NCBI GenBank assembly: GCA_002721165.1
Contig: PBJS01000009.1
Coordinates: 37,534-54,456, forward strand
Direction of reading: 5' to 3'
DNA length: 16,923 nucleotides
Source of the DNA: Legionellales bacterium
Lineage (GTDB): Bacteria; Pseudomonadota; Gammaproteobacteria; Eutrophobiales; Eutrophobiaceae
Part shown: positions 1-7,794 of the stretch, piece after piece
Numbering within the stretch: the first letter of the stretch is position 1
Layout: each line of letters begins with the position of its first letter
Program-made: the position numbers and the translations under genes
Notes under the pieces: generated by a model
Databases searched by the model: none
The model's input: only the letters and a program-made list of their open reading frames with translations
Told to the model about the DNA's origin: nothing

Positions 1-101
1 GGCCCGCACTGTTTCTGGGTAGGTTGCTAGAAGTGTGTGGCGACACACACTCAAGATGAATGGTTGCCCATGACAGAACCCGGCTTATCGGCCGACTCTT
101 T
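1..101 (+). ncRNA. rnpB: RNase P RNA (class A), 3' part; 5' end outside window
   Basis: This is the catalytic RNA of ribonuclease P, which removes 5' leaders from pre-tRNA. The 3' third is present. Seen directly: the conserved GGGTAGGTTGCT block at 17-28; an 8-bp perfect hairpin (32-39 with 44-51) closed by a GCGA loop, matching P18 with its GNRA loop; and the near-invariant ACAGAACCCGGCTTATCGG at 73-91, which contains conserved region V and the 3' strand of P4. The final GGCCGACTCTT (90-100) should be the 3' strand of P1. The exact 3' end is placed by comparison with remembered E. coli rnpB and could be off by a few bases. Transcription runs toward mraZ. The identification is very secure; the gene is truncated only because the window starts inside it. 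Confidence 0.95.
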
Positions 102-294
102 AATTTTATAAATGGTTAGTTTTTATAAAAAAATATATTAACTTAAAGTGATTTATTATAAAGACACCGGAACATCATGAAATAAATAATGTTATTATTA
201 TATTATTTGTCAAATTAGCCCCAAAAAATCAAATTATCTAAGCTAAACTATTGTAAAATAAAGTATATTTTTAGGACAAAAATACAATGATTTC
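102..294. other. A+T-rich spacer between rnpB and the mraZ promoter
   Basis: No gene of convincing length is seen on either strand. The only ATG at 177 is followed almost at once by a stop. A weak all-A/T hairpin (104-110 with 124-130, 13-base loop) lies just after rnpB and could contribute to RNA 3' end formation, but it lacks the G+C stem of a normal intrinsic terminator. Runs of AATAAT/ATTATT type around 181-209 are low-complexity. I see no convincing second promoter or riboswitch here. Confidence 0.6.
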
Positions 295-324
295 TTGACA
301 TAGAAGGCTCGTAATCCCTATAGT
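295..324 (+). promoter_or_regulatory. Probable sigma70-type promoter of the dcw cluster (Pmra-like)
   Basis: A perfect -35 hexamer TTGACA (295-300) is followed after 18 bp by TATAGT (319-324), five of six bases matching the -10 consensus. Transcription would start near 331, about 57 bases before the mraZ start codon. It is the best promoter-like sequence in the spacer and sits where the main dcw promoter lies in E. coli. The function is inferred from sequence and position. Confidence 0.75.
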
Positions 325-334
325 TACATAACAA

Positions 335-360
335 GTGGGGTAATGTGGGTAAAAGTGGAA
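335..360 (+). promoter_or_regulatory. MraZ operator: three direct GTGG-type boxes, 10-bp period
   Basis: GTGGGG (335-340), GTGGGT (345-350) and GTGGAA (355-360) repeat with exact 10-bp spacing, separated by TAAT and AAAA. The known MraZ target is a set of direct TGGGN repeats with 5-nt spacers upstream of mraZ; the first two boxes fit and the third is degenerate (TGGAA). The boxes lie just downstream of the predicted transcription start and upstream of the mraZ start codon, the same relative place as in E. coli. Binding would let MraZ, the first product of the operon, control its own cluster. Confidence 0.8.
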
Positions 361-371
361 TTTACCAACAT

Positions 372-379
372 GAAGAGGA
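372..379 (+). promoter_or_regulatory. Ribosome binding site that sets the mraZ start
   Basis: GAAGAGGA ends eight bases before the ATG at 388. It supports this start over the in-frame ATGs at 343 and 370, and it leaves the MraZ boxes in the untranslated leader. Confidence 0.7.
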
Positions 380-387
380 TTATTTCT

Positions 388-846
388 ATGTTTAGAGGCT
401 TTAGTAAAATTAGTATTGATAGTAAGGGTAGGTTAGCGATACCAAGTCGTTATCGTGCACTTATATCAGATCAAGCACTAAATAATTTAGTCATAACATT
501 GAACCCACTAGATCGATCTCTCTGGTTATATCCTTTACCTGAGTGGGAATTAATTGAAGAAAAATTGGCGGCCCTTTCGGACTTTGATAAGCAAAGCAGA
601 AGAACGAAGCAAATGATGCGAGGTTATGCTAATGATTGTCAACTAGACAACCAAGGGAGAATTCTTATACCAAAAGAATTGCGTGGTTATGCCGAAATCA
701 AACGCCAAGCAGTTATTTTAGGGCAAGGTAATAAATTTGAAATTTGGAATGAAACATCTTGGGAAAAACAGCGAGACGATTGGCTAGAGTCAATTGGCAA
801 TGAATCAACCTCCTCCTCTGATTCATTGGGCTCGCTATCATTATGA
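388..846 (+). CDS. mraZ: Transcriptional regulator MraZ
   Basis: MraZ is a DNA-binding protein of the SpoVT/AbrB-like fold, found as the first gene of dcw clusters and known to regulate them. The 152-residue product begins MFRG and has two tandem half-domains, each with the signature D-x-x-G-R: DSKGR at residues 11-15 and DNQGR at 87-91. The block LWLYPLPEWE (45-54) and the end LGSLSL also match the family, and the length equals that of the E. coli protein. In-frame ATGs at 343 and 370 exist, but they lie upstream of the conserved N-terminus and 343 would put the operator inside the gene; the ribosome binding site at 372-379 supports 388. The region before the last residues is rich in serine (TSSSDS, 141-146), which I regard as a variable linker. 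Regulation is probably by its own product at 335-360. Confidence 0.95.
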   Translation: MFRGFSKISIDSKGRLAIPSRYRALISDQALNNLVITLNPLDRSLWLYPLPEWELIEEKLAALSDFDKQSRRTKQMMRGYANDCQLDNQGRILIPKELRGYAEIKRQAVILGQGNKFEIWNETSWEKQRDDWLESIGNESTSSSDSLGSLSL

Positions 847-884
847 ATTTAATTATCAAATAGAAGATAAGGCGAACTAGTAAA

Positions 885-1811
885 TTGAATAGCAATCATA
901 AACCAGTTTTACTAGATGAGGTTATTAAGGCGCTCAATATTCATTCGGACGGTTTTTATATAGATGGTACTTTTGGTAGGGGTGGTCATAGCCGTGAAAT
1001 TATCAAAAGGCTTGGTCGTAAGGGACGATTGCTTGCTTTTGATAAAGATCCGGATGCCGTTATGTCTGTTGGCATGGATTTGATCGAAGATGATCGTTTT
1101 GAAATTATCAAAGGTTCCTTCACAATGCTAATGAAATATGTAAAGAAACATGAAGTCGAAGAAAAAGTTTCTGGAGTATTATTTGATTTCGGTGTTTCTT
1201 CACCGCAGCTTGATGATGATAAGCGAGGTTTTAGTTTCAAATATGATAGTCCATTAGATATGCGCATGAATCCTGGTGAAGGTGAAAGTATTGCTAGTTG
1301 GCTAAATAAAGCAAATGAAAAAGAAATAGCCGATATTATTTATAAATACGGGGAAGAAAGAGCTTCAAGAAGAATTGCGAAAGCAATAGTTGCTTTCAGA
1401 GAAAAAACACCAATTGATAGTACAAAGCAGCTTGCCGATATAGTTTGCAAAACAATACCTAATAAAAAATCTCAAATACATCCAGCAACTAAAACTTTTC
1501 AAGCCTTTCGAATTTATATTAACCATGAGCTTGATGAAATCAAAGAAGTATTGCCTCAGGCAACAGACGTCTTATGTGTCGGGGGTCGTTTGGCAATAAT
1601 AAGCTTTCACTCATTGGAAGACAGGATTGTAAAACGTTTTTTACGAGATCAATCTAAACCCATAGAACAACCACTCGAAATTCCGCTTCAAAAAGAAAAT
1701 CTTGGCATCAAATTAAAGTTGATTGGCAAAAAGGTACGACCAAGTGAAAAAGAAGTGTCAAACAATCCAAGATCACGCAGCGCTCTTTTACGCGTGGCTG
1801 AACGTTGTTAA
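885..1811 (+). CDS. rsmH: 16S rRNA (cytosine(1402)-N(4))-methyltransferase RsmH
   Basis: RsmH (formerly MraW) uses S-adenosylmethionine to methylate N4 of C1402 in the decoding centre of 16S rRNA; it is cytoplasmic. The 308-residue product has the SAM-binding motif DGTFGRGGHS (27-36), the catalytic-domain block DFGVSSPQLDDD (101-112), HPATKTFQAFRI (199-210) and IISFHSLEDRIVKRF (238-252). E. coli RsmH is 313 residues. The start is TTG at 885: no ATG or GTG lies between the in-frame stop TAG at 861 and the conserved KPVLLDE block, and the product aligns from its first residues. ATAAGG at 867-872 is a weak ribosome binding site at a rather long distance. It follows mraZ after a 38-base gap without a promoter-like sequence, so it is most likely co-transcribed. 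Confidence 0.96.
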   Translation: MNSNHKPVLLDEVIKALNIHSDGFYIDGTFGRGGHSREIIKRLGRKGRLLAFDKDPDAVMSVGMDLIEDDRFEIIKGSFTMLMKYVKKHEVEEKVSGVLFDFGVSSPQLDDDKRGFSFKYDSPLDMRMNPGEGESIASWLNKANEKEIADIIYKYGEERASRRIAKAIVAFREKTPIDSTKQLADIVCKTIPNKKSQIHPATKTFQAFRIYINHELDEIKEVLPQATDVLCVGGRLAIISFHSLEDRIVKRFLRDQSKPIEQPLEIPLQKENLGIKLKLIGKKVRPSEKEVSNNPRSRSALLRVAERC

Positions 1812-1813
1812 AA

Positions 1814-2074
1814 ATGAAGATGTTATTATATTTTGGACTCTATACAGCAATAGTTTTATCTGCATTACAAGTTGTCATTTCTCGTCATGATGCTAGATAT
1901 CTATTTGTGGAGCTACAATCTTTATCTCAAATTCAAGATGAACTAAATGAACAATGGGGACGATTACAGCTTGAGTATGGTGCTTGGTCAGTTAACGATA
2001 GAATTGATGAATACGCACGAACAAAACTAAATATGAAAGAGCCAATATATGGTTTAGTGGTATTAATTAAATGA
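1814..2074 (+). CDS. ftsL: Cell division protein FtsL
   Basis: FtsL is a small bitopic membrane protein that forms a complex with FtsB and FtsQ and helps activate FtsW-FtsI at the septum. The 86-residue product has an N-terminal membrane segment (about 3-22) and a periplasmic part likely to form a coiled coil (about 26-60), ending in the conserved pattern LNEQWGRLQLEYGAWS...RIDEYA...LNM seen in FtsL. The cytoplasmic part is only about two residues, compared with more than 30 in E. coli FtsL (121 aa). ATG 1814 is two bases after the rsmH stop. Alternatives are TTG 1805, which overlaps rsmH, and ATG 1820; none has a good ribosome binding site, so reinitiation after rsmH is likely. The gene's place between rsmH and ftsI is diagnostic, since FtsL sequence is poorly conserved. 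Confidence 0.9.
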   Translation: MKMLLYFGLYTAIVLSALQVVISRHDARYLFVELQSLSQIQDELNEQWGRLQLEYGAWSVNDRIDEYARTKLNMKEPIYGLVVLIK

Positions 2075-3804
2075 AATCACAGAAAAAAACTACCAAAAGT
2101 TCATTACGTTGTTGGTTTGTTATTCTTTTATTTTTAGTTTGTGTATTTAGTCTTTCCTCACGAGCAGTTTATCTGCAACTTTTAGAAGGTGAATCTTTAA
2201 GAGAGAGAGGTGATGATATAGCTATTCGTGTAGTCGATGTATCAGCACATCGTGGCGCGATTGTAGACAGAAATGGCGAGCAATTAGCTGTAAGTACACC
2301 GGTAGATTCAATTTGGGCAGAGCCAAGAAAGTTGTTAAAAGAAAAGGATTTACAGATATTAGCAAGCCTTCTTGGAAGATCAGAAAAAGAATTTAGAAAG
2401 TTCCTAAGTGTTCGTATTAAACGTGATTTTGTTTGGTTGAAACGACATGCACACCAAAATCTAGTAAAAGAAATAAAAAGGATGGATCTAAAAGGTGTAT
2501 CAACACAATCTGAATATAAACGTTATTACCCTGCTGCTGAGGTGGCTGCACATGTAATAGGCGTTACTAATGTTGATGATGAGGGCCAGGAAGGAATTGA
2601 ACTAGCTTACAATAAAGCACTAAGAGGCAAGTCAGGTAAAAAACGGGTGCTTAAGGATCGTCTTGGTAGAATTGTACGTGATGTAGAAAATGTCAAATCA
2701 TCTGTGCCAGGTCTTGAGCTTAAACTCAGTATCGACAAACGTATTCAATTTTTGGCATACCGGGAACTAGCTCACGCCGTTAAAAATCACCAGGCAATTG
2801 GTGGTACCTTAGTTATGCTCGATGTAAAAACTGGCGAAGTAATAGCAATGGTTGGACAGCCTTCATTTAATCCAAATAATCGTAGTTGGTTAAAAAATAC
2901 AGCTCGTAACCGCAGTATCACCGATGTTTTTGAGCCAGGTTCGACAATGAAAGTTTTTACTATTGCAGCTGGATTGGAATCCGGTATTTTTTCACCACAA
3001 ACTGAAATAGATACATCCCCTGGTGTTTTTAAGGTAGGCAAGTATACAATTTCTGATCATCATGATTTTGGTCAAATAGACGTTACAACTGTAATTACAA
3101 AATCAAGCAATATAGGCGCGACAAAAATTGCATTAGCATTAAAGCCAAAAGTTTTTTATGATTTTCTTAGTAAATTCGAGTTTGGTCAAACCACAGGGAG
3201 TGTTTTTCCTGGCGAAAGGACTGGGTCACTTAGATCATTCGACACATGGACTGAACGAAATATAGCAAGCCTATCTTATGGTTATGGTCTTGAGGTCACA
3301 TCTTTAAAGCTAGCACATGTTTATTCAATAATAGCTAATAACGGCATTAAGTTACCTATATCATTTATTAAGACAGATAATATAGGTGAGGGTGAAAGAG
3401 TTATAGACGAGAAAATAGCAAAACAAATTAGAGATATGTTAGAAACAGTAGTTTCTTCAAAAGGTACTGCTAGAAAAGCTGCAGTAAAAGGTTATAGAGT
3501 TATTGGTAAAACTGGGACGGCAAAAAAAACTGATCCTAAAGGCGGTTATTCTGATGATCGTTATCGTTCATTATTTGTTGGTATCGTACCTGCTAGCAAT
3601 CCTAGGTTTGTAACAGTTGTAACAATAGACGAACCCAATAAAGACTTAGGGCATTTTGGTGGAGCAGTAGCAGCACCAGTCTTTGCTAGAGTCATGGAAA
3701 GTACTTTACGCATACTAAATATTCCGCCCGATAACTTAAATAATTTTAACAAACCGATAATTGCTTCTAACAAGGAACACAAAGTATTTCAGGGGTATAA
3801 ATAA
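2071..3804 (+). CDS. ftsI: Septal peptidoglycan transpeptidase FtsI (PBP3)
   Basis: FtsI is the class B penicillin-binding protein that cross-links peptide stems at the division septum and is the target of beta-lactams such as aztreonam. The 577-residue product has a short cytoplasmic tail, one membrane anchor (about 13-30), the PBP dimer/pedestal domain starting around RGAIVDRNGE (61-70), and a C-terminal transpeptidase domain with all three catalytic motifs: SxxK as STMK (serine 291, lysine 294), SxN as SSN (345-347), and KTG at 480-482. E. coli FtsI is 588 residues. Its ATG overlaps the ftsL stop as ATGA, which suggests coupled translation with its divisome partner. FtsW, its glycosyltransferase partner, lies five genes further on. 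The C-terminal tail after about 550 is polar and not recognisably conserved. Confidence 0.97.
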   Translation: MKSQKKTTKSSLRCWFVILLFLVCVFSLSSRAVYLQLLEGESLRERGDDIAIRVVDVSAHRGAIVDRNGEQLAVSTPVDSIWAEPRKLLKEKDLQILASLLGRSEKEFRKFLSVRIKRDFVWLKRHAHQNLVKEIKRMDLKGVSTQSEYKRYYPAAEVAAHVIGVTNVDDEGQEGIELAYNKALRGKSGKKRVLKDRLGRIVRDVENVKSSVPGLELKLSIDKRIQFLAYRELAHAVKNHQAIGGTLVMLDVKTGEVIAMVGQPSFNPNNRSWLKNTARNRSITDVFEPGSTMKVFTIAAGLESGIFSPQTEIDTSPGVFKVGKYTISDHHDFGQIDVTTVITKSSNIGATKIALALKPKVFYDFLSKFEFGQTTGSVFPGERTGSLRSFDTWTERNIASLSYGYGLEVTSLKLAHVYSIIANNGIKLPISFIKTDNIGEGERVIDEKIAKQIRDMLETVVSSKGTARKAAVKGYRVIGKTGTAKKTDPKGGYSDDRYRSLFVGIVPASNPRFVTVVTIDEPNKDLGHFGGAVAAPVFARVMESTLRILNIPPDNLNNFNKPIIASNKEHKVFQGYK

Positions 3805-5318
3805 TGATGTCAGTTGAGAAACTAAATTATGTAAAATCTTTAAAGCATATTTTGATGGGTTTTACTGAAGTTGTTTCTAAAACTGAAGTGACTGGAATTG
3901 CAATTGATAGTAGGAAAGTCAAGCCAGGTAATTTATTCATAGCATATCGCGGTGAAAATCATAATGGTCTTGATTATATAGACGATGCAATTAAATCTGG
4001 GGCAACAGCTATTCTCGTAGATAAGGCTGAGCTATTTGATTCAACAGCAATTTCTATCGAAGTATTCAAGGTTGCTATGTTGCGTAAAAATGCTGGCTTT
4101 ATTATCAGTAGATTCTATGGCAACCCGTCAAAAAATATTAAAGTCACAGGCGTTACTGGAACAAATGGTAAAACAACCGTTTCATATCTTATTGCATATG
4201 TTATGCATGAACTTGAAAATAATAGTGCATTTATTGGAACACTAGGATATGGATTATTTGGCCAGATAGAAACTGGCAGAACAACCACCCCAGACCCAGT
4301 TAAATTGCAATCACTTTTTTCATTATGGGAAAATCAGGTTGATTCTGTTGCAATGGAAGTTTCATCTCATGCTCTAGATCAAGGAAGAACGGAAGGCACC
4401 GAATTTAATACTGCCGTTTTTACAAATTTTAGCAGAGACCATCTGGATTATCATAAAACTGTCGATGATTATATTAATGCTAAATTTTCATTATTTGAAA
4501 AAACAGGTCTTCAAAATGCTGTTGTTAATATTGGTGATCCATATGGAGTTAAACTTGTTGAAAAATTATCAGAAGATTTGAATGTTTTTGCCTATTCAAC
4601 TAAAAAAACTAATCTTGAATTTTATAAAAGACAAAATATTTCTTTTATTTATTGCGAGAAAATAGAGACTGAATCATTTAGAAAAAGAATAATAGAAGTT
4701 CAAAGTCCTTGGGGAAAAGCAACGATTAAGATCAACCTGCTCGGGGAATTCAATATAGAAAATGTTCTTGCAGCTTTCACAGTCTTATGTCTTAGTGGGG
4801 CTTCTACTGAAGCAGTCGCAGCTAAATTGTCTGACTTTAATGGCCTTCCTGGCAGGATGGAGGTTTTTTCTTCAGAGGATAAACCTTTAATCGTTGTTGA
4901 TTATGCCCATACACCAGACGCACTTGAAAAAGCATTAACTAGTTTGAAGCCTTATTGTAAGGGGGAACTATTTTGTGTATTCGGTTGTGGCGGTGGAAGA
5001 GATTCTGGAAAACGTGCTCAAATGGGTTCAATCGTTGAATCACTGTCAGATAAAATCATTCTAACAAATGATAATCCACGAGATGAGCTACCTGAAAAAA
5101 TTTTTGAAAATATTCTCAAAGGAATTGAAAACAAATCAAAAGTGATTATTAAAGAAGATCGTTCAGACGCACTTATTAGTACTTTTCTTGAAGCAAAAAA
5201 AGACGATGTGATTTTGCTTGCTGGCAAAGGCCATGAAATTACCCAAAAGATAGGTTCGAGCACGATTCCATTTTCCGATCGTGAATTGGCTAAACGCTTA
5301 ACAGAGGAGCATACATGA
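3804..5318 (+). CDS. murE: UDP-MurNAc-L-Ala-D-Glu:meso-diaminopimelate ligase MurE
   Basis: MurE adds the third amino acid to the peptidoglycan stem peptide using ATP, in the cytoplasm. The 504-residue product has an N-terminal UDP-MurNAc-binding domain, the Mur ligase P-loop GTNGKTT (119-125), the conserved lysine of INAKFSLF (lysine 227, expected to be carbamylated), and a C-terminal domain with DNPR (423-426). DNPR is the motif of enzymes that select meso-diaminopimelate rather than lysine, so the wall should contain DAP. GKGHE at 474-478 is also typical. ATG 3804 overlaps the ftsI stop by one base (TAATG), with AGGGG at 3791-3795 as ribosome binding site; ATG 3807 is an alternative. Confidence 0.97.
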   Translation: MMSVEKLNYVKSLKHILMGFTEVVSKTEVTGIAIDSRKVKPGNLFIAYRGENHNGLDYIDDAIKSGATAILVDKAELFDSTAISIEVFKVAMLRKNAGFIISRFYGNPSKNIKVTGVTGTNGKTTVSYLIAYVMHELENNSAFIGTLGYGLFGQIETGRTTTPDPVKLQSLFSLWENQVDSVAMEVSSHALDQGRTEGTEFNTAVFTNFSRDHLDYHKTVDDYINAKFSLFEKTGLQNAVVNIGDPYGVKLVEKLSEDLNVFAYSTKKTNLEFYKRQNISFIYCEKIETESFRKRIIEVQSPWGKATIKINLLGEFNIENVLAAFTVLCLSGASTEAVAAKLSDFNGLPGRMEVFSSEDKPLIVVDYAHTPDALEKALTSLKPYCKGELFCVFGCGGGRDSGKRAQMGSIVESLSDKIILTNDNPRDELPEKIFENILKGIENKSKVIIKEDRSDALISTFLEAKKDDVILLAGKGHEITQKIGSSTIPFSDRELAKRLTEEHT

Positions 5319-6688
5319 TCAGCATGTTACTTTCTGAAGCAGCCAAATCAGTTGGCTCAACTTTAAGCGGAGAAGATATTGTCTTCTCTGGATGTAGTAC
5401 TGATAGCCGAACTATTGAAAAAGGAAACTTGTTCATTGCATTAAAGGGGGAATATTTTGACGGACATGAGTATGTTTCTATCGCTGAAAAAAATGGAGCA
5501 TCTTCATTAATAGTTGATAGTGATGTTTCTAATACAAAACCTTTTATTAAAGTAAAAAATACGCGTAAGGCAATGGGGCTGTTGGCAAAATCATGGCGTG
5601 AAAAAATAACGATACCTTTAGTAGCAATAACTGGTAGTAACGGTAAAACGACTGTAAAAGAGATGGTGACAAGTATTTTATCTACAGTTTCGAATGTCCA
5701 TGCGACTTCAGGCAATCTAAACAATGATATTGGCGTTCCAAAAACATTGTTTGGGCTTAATGAAAGTCATAGTTATGCAGTTATCGAAATGGGAGCCAAT
5801 CACCTAGGAGAGATTGAATGGTTGAGTAAAATAGCATCTCCTAATATTGCAGTAATTACTCAATGCGCCCCAGCTCATCTTGAAGGTTTTAAGAATATTC
5901 AGAGTGTTGCAAAAGCTAAAGCAGAAATATATTCAGGATTACAATCTTCTGGCACTGCAATAATAAATGCAGATGATGCGTATGCTGATTTTTGGATAAA
6001 TAGTTGTAAAGAAATTAACCAGATTACATTTGGTATCAAATCGAAAAACGCAAACGTTCGCGCAGAAAGAATTAAATCATCAGTAAATGATTTATCAATT
6101 AAATTTACATTAGTTAGTTCCAATGATTTAGAAGATTCTATCGAAATTTGTTTACCAATGCTTGGTGAGCACAATGTAATGAATGCAATAGCAGCTGCAG
6201 CATGTTGTTTAAGTCTGGACGTGCCTTTGTTATCAATAAAAAATGGTCTTGAGAATATGCAGTCTATTAAGGGGCGATTAGAAATAAAAATAGGAATCAA
6301 ACAGGTAAGAATTATTGATGATACATACAATGCTAACCCAACGTCACTTGATGTCGCTATAAAAACTTTATGCAACTTTACTGGAAGACGGTATATGGTT
6401 TTGGGTGATATGTATGAGTTGGGAAATGATGCAAAAAAGTTCCATGAAGAAGTCGGCACACTCTCACAAAAAAGTGGTATAGATGGCTTATTTACAATTG
6501 GCAAGCTTAGTAATAATGCTTCAAATGCATTCGGTAAAGGCGCTTTCCATTTTGATAATTATGATGATCTTGAAAAATCATTGGTAAAGATTTTGGACAA
6601 ACATAGTACCGTTTTAGTTAAGGGTTCGCGTTCAATGAAAATGGAACGTATTGTTAATACATTAATGGCGGATGAAAACAAATGTTAA
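5315..6688 (+). CDS. murF: UDP-MurNAc-tripeptide:D-Ala-D-Ala ligase MurF
   Basis: MurF joins the D-Ala-D-Ala made by Ddl to UDP-MurNAc-tripeptide, completing the pentapeptide precursor in the cytoplasm. The 457-residue product shows the P-loop GSNGKTT (107-113), the family block APAHLEGF (185-192) with KAKAEIYSGL following, the DDTYNANPTS motif (335-344) and LGDMYELG (363-370). E. coli MurF is about 452 residues. The start codon overlaps the murE stop as ATGA and has AGGAG at 5305-5309, five bases before it. ATG 5324 is an alternative, but the first ATG agrees better with the overlap pattern. Functional partner genes murE and ddl are in the same cluster. Confidence 0.97.
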   Translation: MISMLLSEAAKSVGSTLSGEDIVFSGCSTDSRTIEKGNLFIALKGEYFDGHEYVSIAEKNGASSLIVDSDVSNTKPFIKVKNTRKAMGLLAKSWREKITIPLVAITGSNGKTTVKEMVTSILSTVSNVHATSGNLNNDIGVPKTLFGLNESHSYAVIEMGANHLGEIEWLSKIASPNIAVITQCAPAHLEGFKNIQSVAKAKAEIYSGLQSSGTAIINADDAYADFWINSCKEINQITFGIKSKNANVRAERIKSSVNDLSIKFTLVSSNDLEDSIEICLPMLGEHNVMNAIAAAACCLSLDVPLLSIKNGLENMQSIKGRLEIKIGIKQVRIIDDTYNANPTSLDVAIKTLCNFTGRRYMVLGDMYELGNDAKKFHEEVGTLSQKSGIDGLFTIGKLSNNASNAFGKGAFHFDNYDDLEKSLVKILDKHSTVLVKGSRSMKMERIVNTLMADENKC

Positions 6689-7764
6689 TTTGGCTAACCG
6701 AATATCTTACGCAATTTGATAGCGGATTCGGTGTTTTCAAATATCTAACATTAAGGACAATTTTGAGTGTCTTAACTTCTTTGTTTATTTCTTTCATTTT
6801 AGGACACTATTTGATAAATCATTTAACAAGCAAACAAATTACACAGAGTGTACGAGATGATGGACCAGAAGCTCATTTGAAAAAGATTGGTACGCCAACA
6901 ATGGGCGGTTTATTAATTTTGTTATCCATTATTTTTAGCACACTTTGTTGGGGGGATATAAGTAATCGTTATATATTAGTTGTTCTGACGGTTACATTTT
7001 TGTTCGGCATTATTGGTCTAATTGATGACTACAAAAAAGTAATACACAACAATCCAAAAGGTTTACCTGCTTCATACAAATATGCTGCGCAATCAATCGT
7101 AGCCTTAGCAGCAGCAATTTACTTATATCAATCTGCCGCTTTACCTGTTGAAACACAATTATTAATTCCGTTTTTCAAAGATTATATTTTCGATATGGGT
7201 TGGTTATATATAGTACTTGTTTATTTCGTAATTGTTGGCTCTAGTAATGCCGTTAATTTAACGGATGGACTTGATGGTTTAGCGATTCTGCCAACAGTAA
7301 TGGTGGCTGGTGCGTTAGCAATTTTTGCTTACCTAACGGGCCATATAACTTTTTCTGACTATCTCGGCATCCCTTATGTTCCCGGTGTTGGAGAAGTTGC
7401 TGTATTTTGCGGAGCAATGGTTGGTTCAGGGATAGGTTTTCTTTGGTTTAATACATATCCAGCTCAGGTTTTTATGGGTGATATAGGTGCGTTATCTTTA
7501 GGCGCTGCATTAGGAATTGTAGCAGTTGTAACTCGCCAAGAGCTTGTATTATTTATTATGGGCGGTGTTTTTGTTATAGAGACACTTTCAGTAATTTTGC
7601 AAGTTACTTCATATAAATTAACAGGCAAAAGAATTTTTAAAATGGCACCTTTGCATCATCACTATGAGCTAAAGGGTTGGCCGGAACCCAGGGTAATAGT
7701 TCGATTCTGGATTATTACAGTAATTCTAATTTTGATTGGTCTTGCCAGTCTGAAAATACGATGA
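6682..7764 (+). CDS. mraY: Phospho-MurNAc-pentapeptide transferase MraY
   Basis: MraY transfers phospho-MurNAc-pentapeptide from UDP to undecaprenyl phosphate, making lipid I at the inner membrane. The 360-residue product has the same length as the E. coli enzyme and about ten membrane segments. The catalytic residues are all in place: DD at 115-116 in IDDYKK, D267 in FMGDIG, and the triple histidine HHH at 325-327 followed by YELKGWPEPRV. NLTDGLDGL (192-200) is the other signature block. The gene overlaps the end of murF by seven bases. It is the most strongly conserved protein in the window and the best single argument for a gammaproteobacterial host. Confidence 0.98.
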   Translation: MLIWLTEYLTQFDSGFGVFKYLTLRTILSVLTSLFISFILGHYLINHLTSKQITQSVRDDGPEAHLKKIGTPTMGGLLILLSIIFSTLCWGDISNRYILVVLTVTFLFGIIGLIDDYKKVIHNNPKGLPASYKYAAQSIVALAAAIYLYQSAALPVETQLLIPFFKDYIFDMGWLYIVLVYFVIVGSSNAVNLTDGLDGLAILPTVMVAGALAIFAYLTGHITFSDYLGIPYVPGVGEVAVFCGAMVGSGIGFLWFNTYPAQVFMGDIGALSLGAALGIVAVVTRQELVLFIMGGVFVIETLSVILQVTSYKLTGKRIFKMAPLHHHYELKGWPEPRVIVRFWIITVILILIGLASLKIR

Positions 7765-7794
7765 GGATAACAGTTGCTTTGTGCTGAGGAAAAA

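Noticed and set aside
104..130. Hairpin after rnpB as an intrinsic terminator
   Set aside because: The stem is seven A/T pairs with a 13-base loop and no G+C; in DNA this A+T-rich such pairings are expected by chance.
208..259. Second promoter in the spacer (TTGTCA at 208-213, TAAAAT at 254-259)
   Set aside because: The two elements are too far apart, and no good partner at 16-18 bp is present for either.
343..387. ATG 343 (and ATG 370) as the mraZ start
   Set aside because: They add residues before the conserved MFRG start, 343 would put the MraZ boxes in coding sequence, and the GAAGAGGA site points to ATG 388.
4036..4245. 69-codon + strand frame inside murE
   Set aside because: It is a shifted frame within the conserved MurE P-loop region and resembles no protein.
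5899..6504. 201-codon open frame on the minus strand opposite murF
   Set aside because: It lies wholly inside a well-supported gene, has no recognisable motif or ribosome binding context, and shorter similar minus-strand frames occur opposite the other genes.
7774..7794. TTG 7774 as the murD start
   Set aside because: The seven extra residues precede the family N-terminus, and ATG 7795 has GAGGA just upstream.
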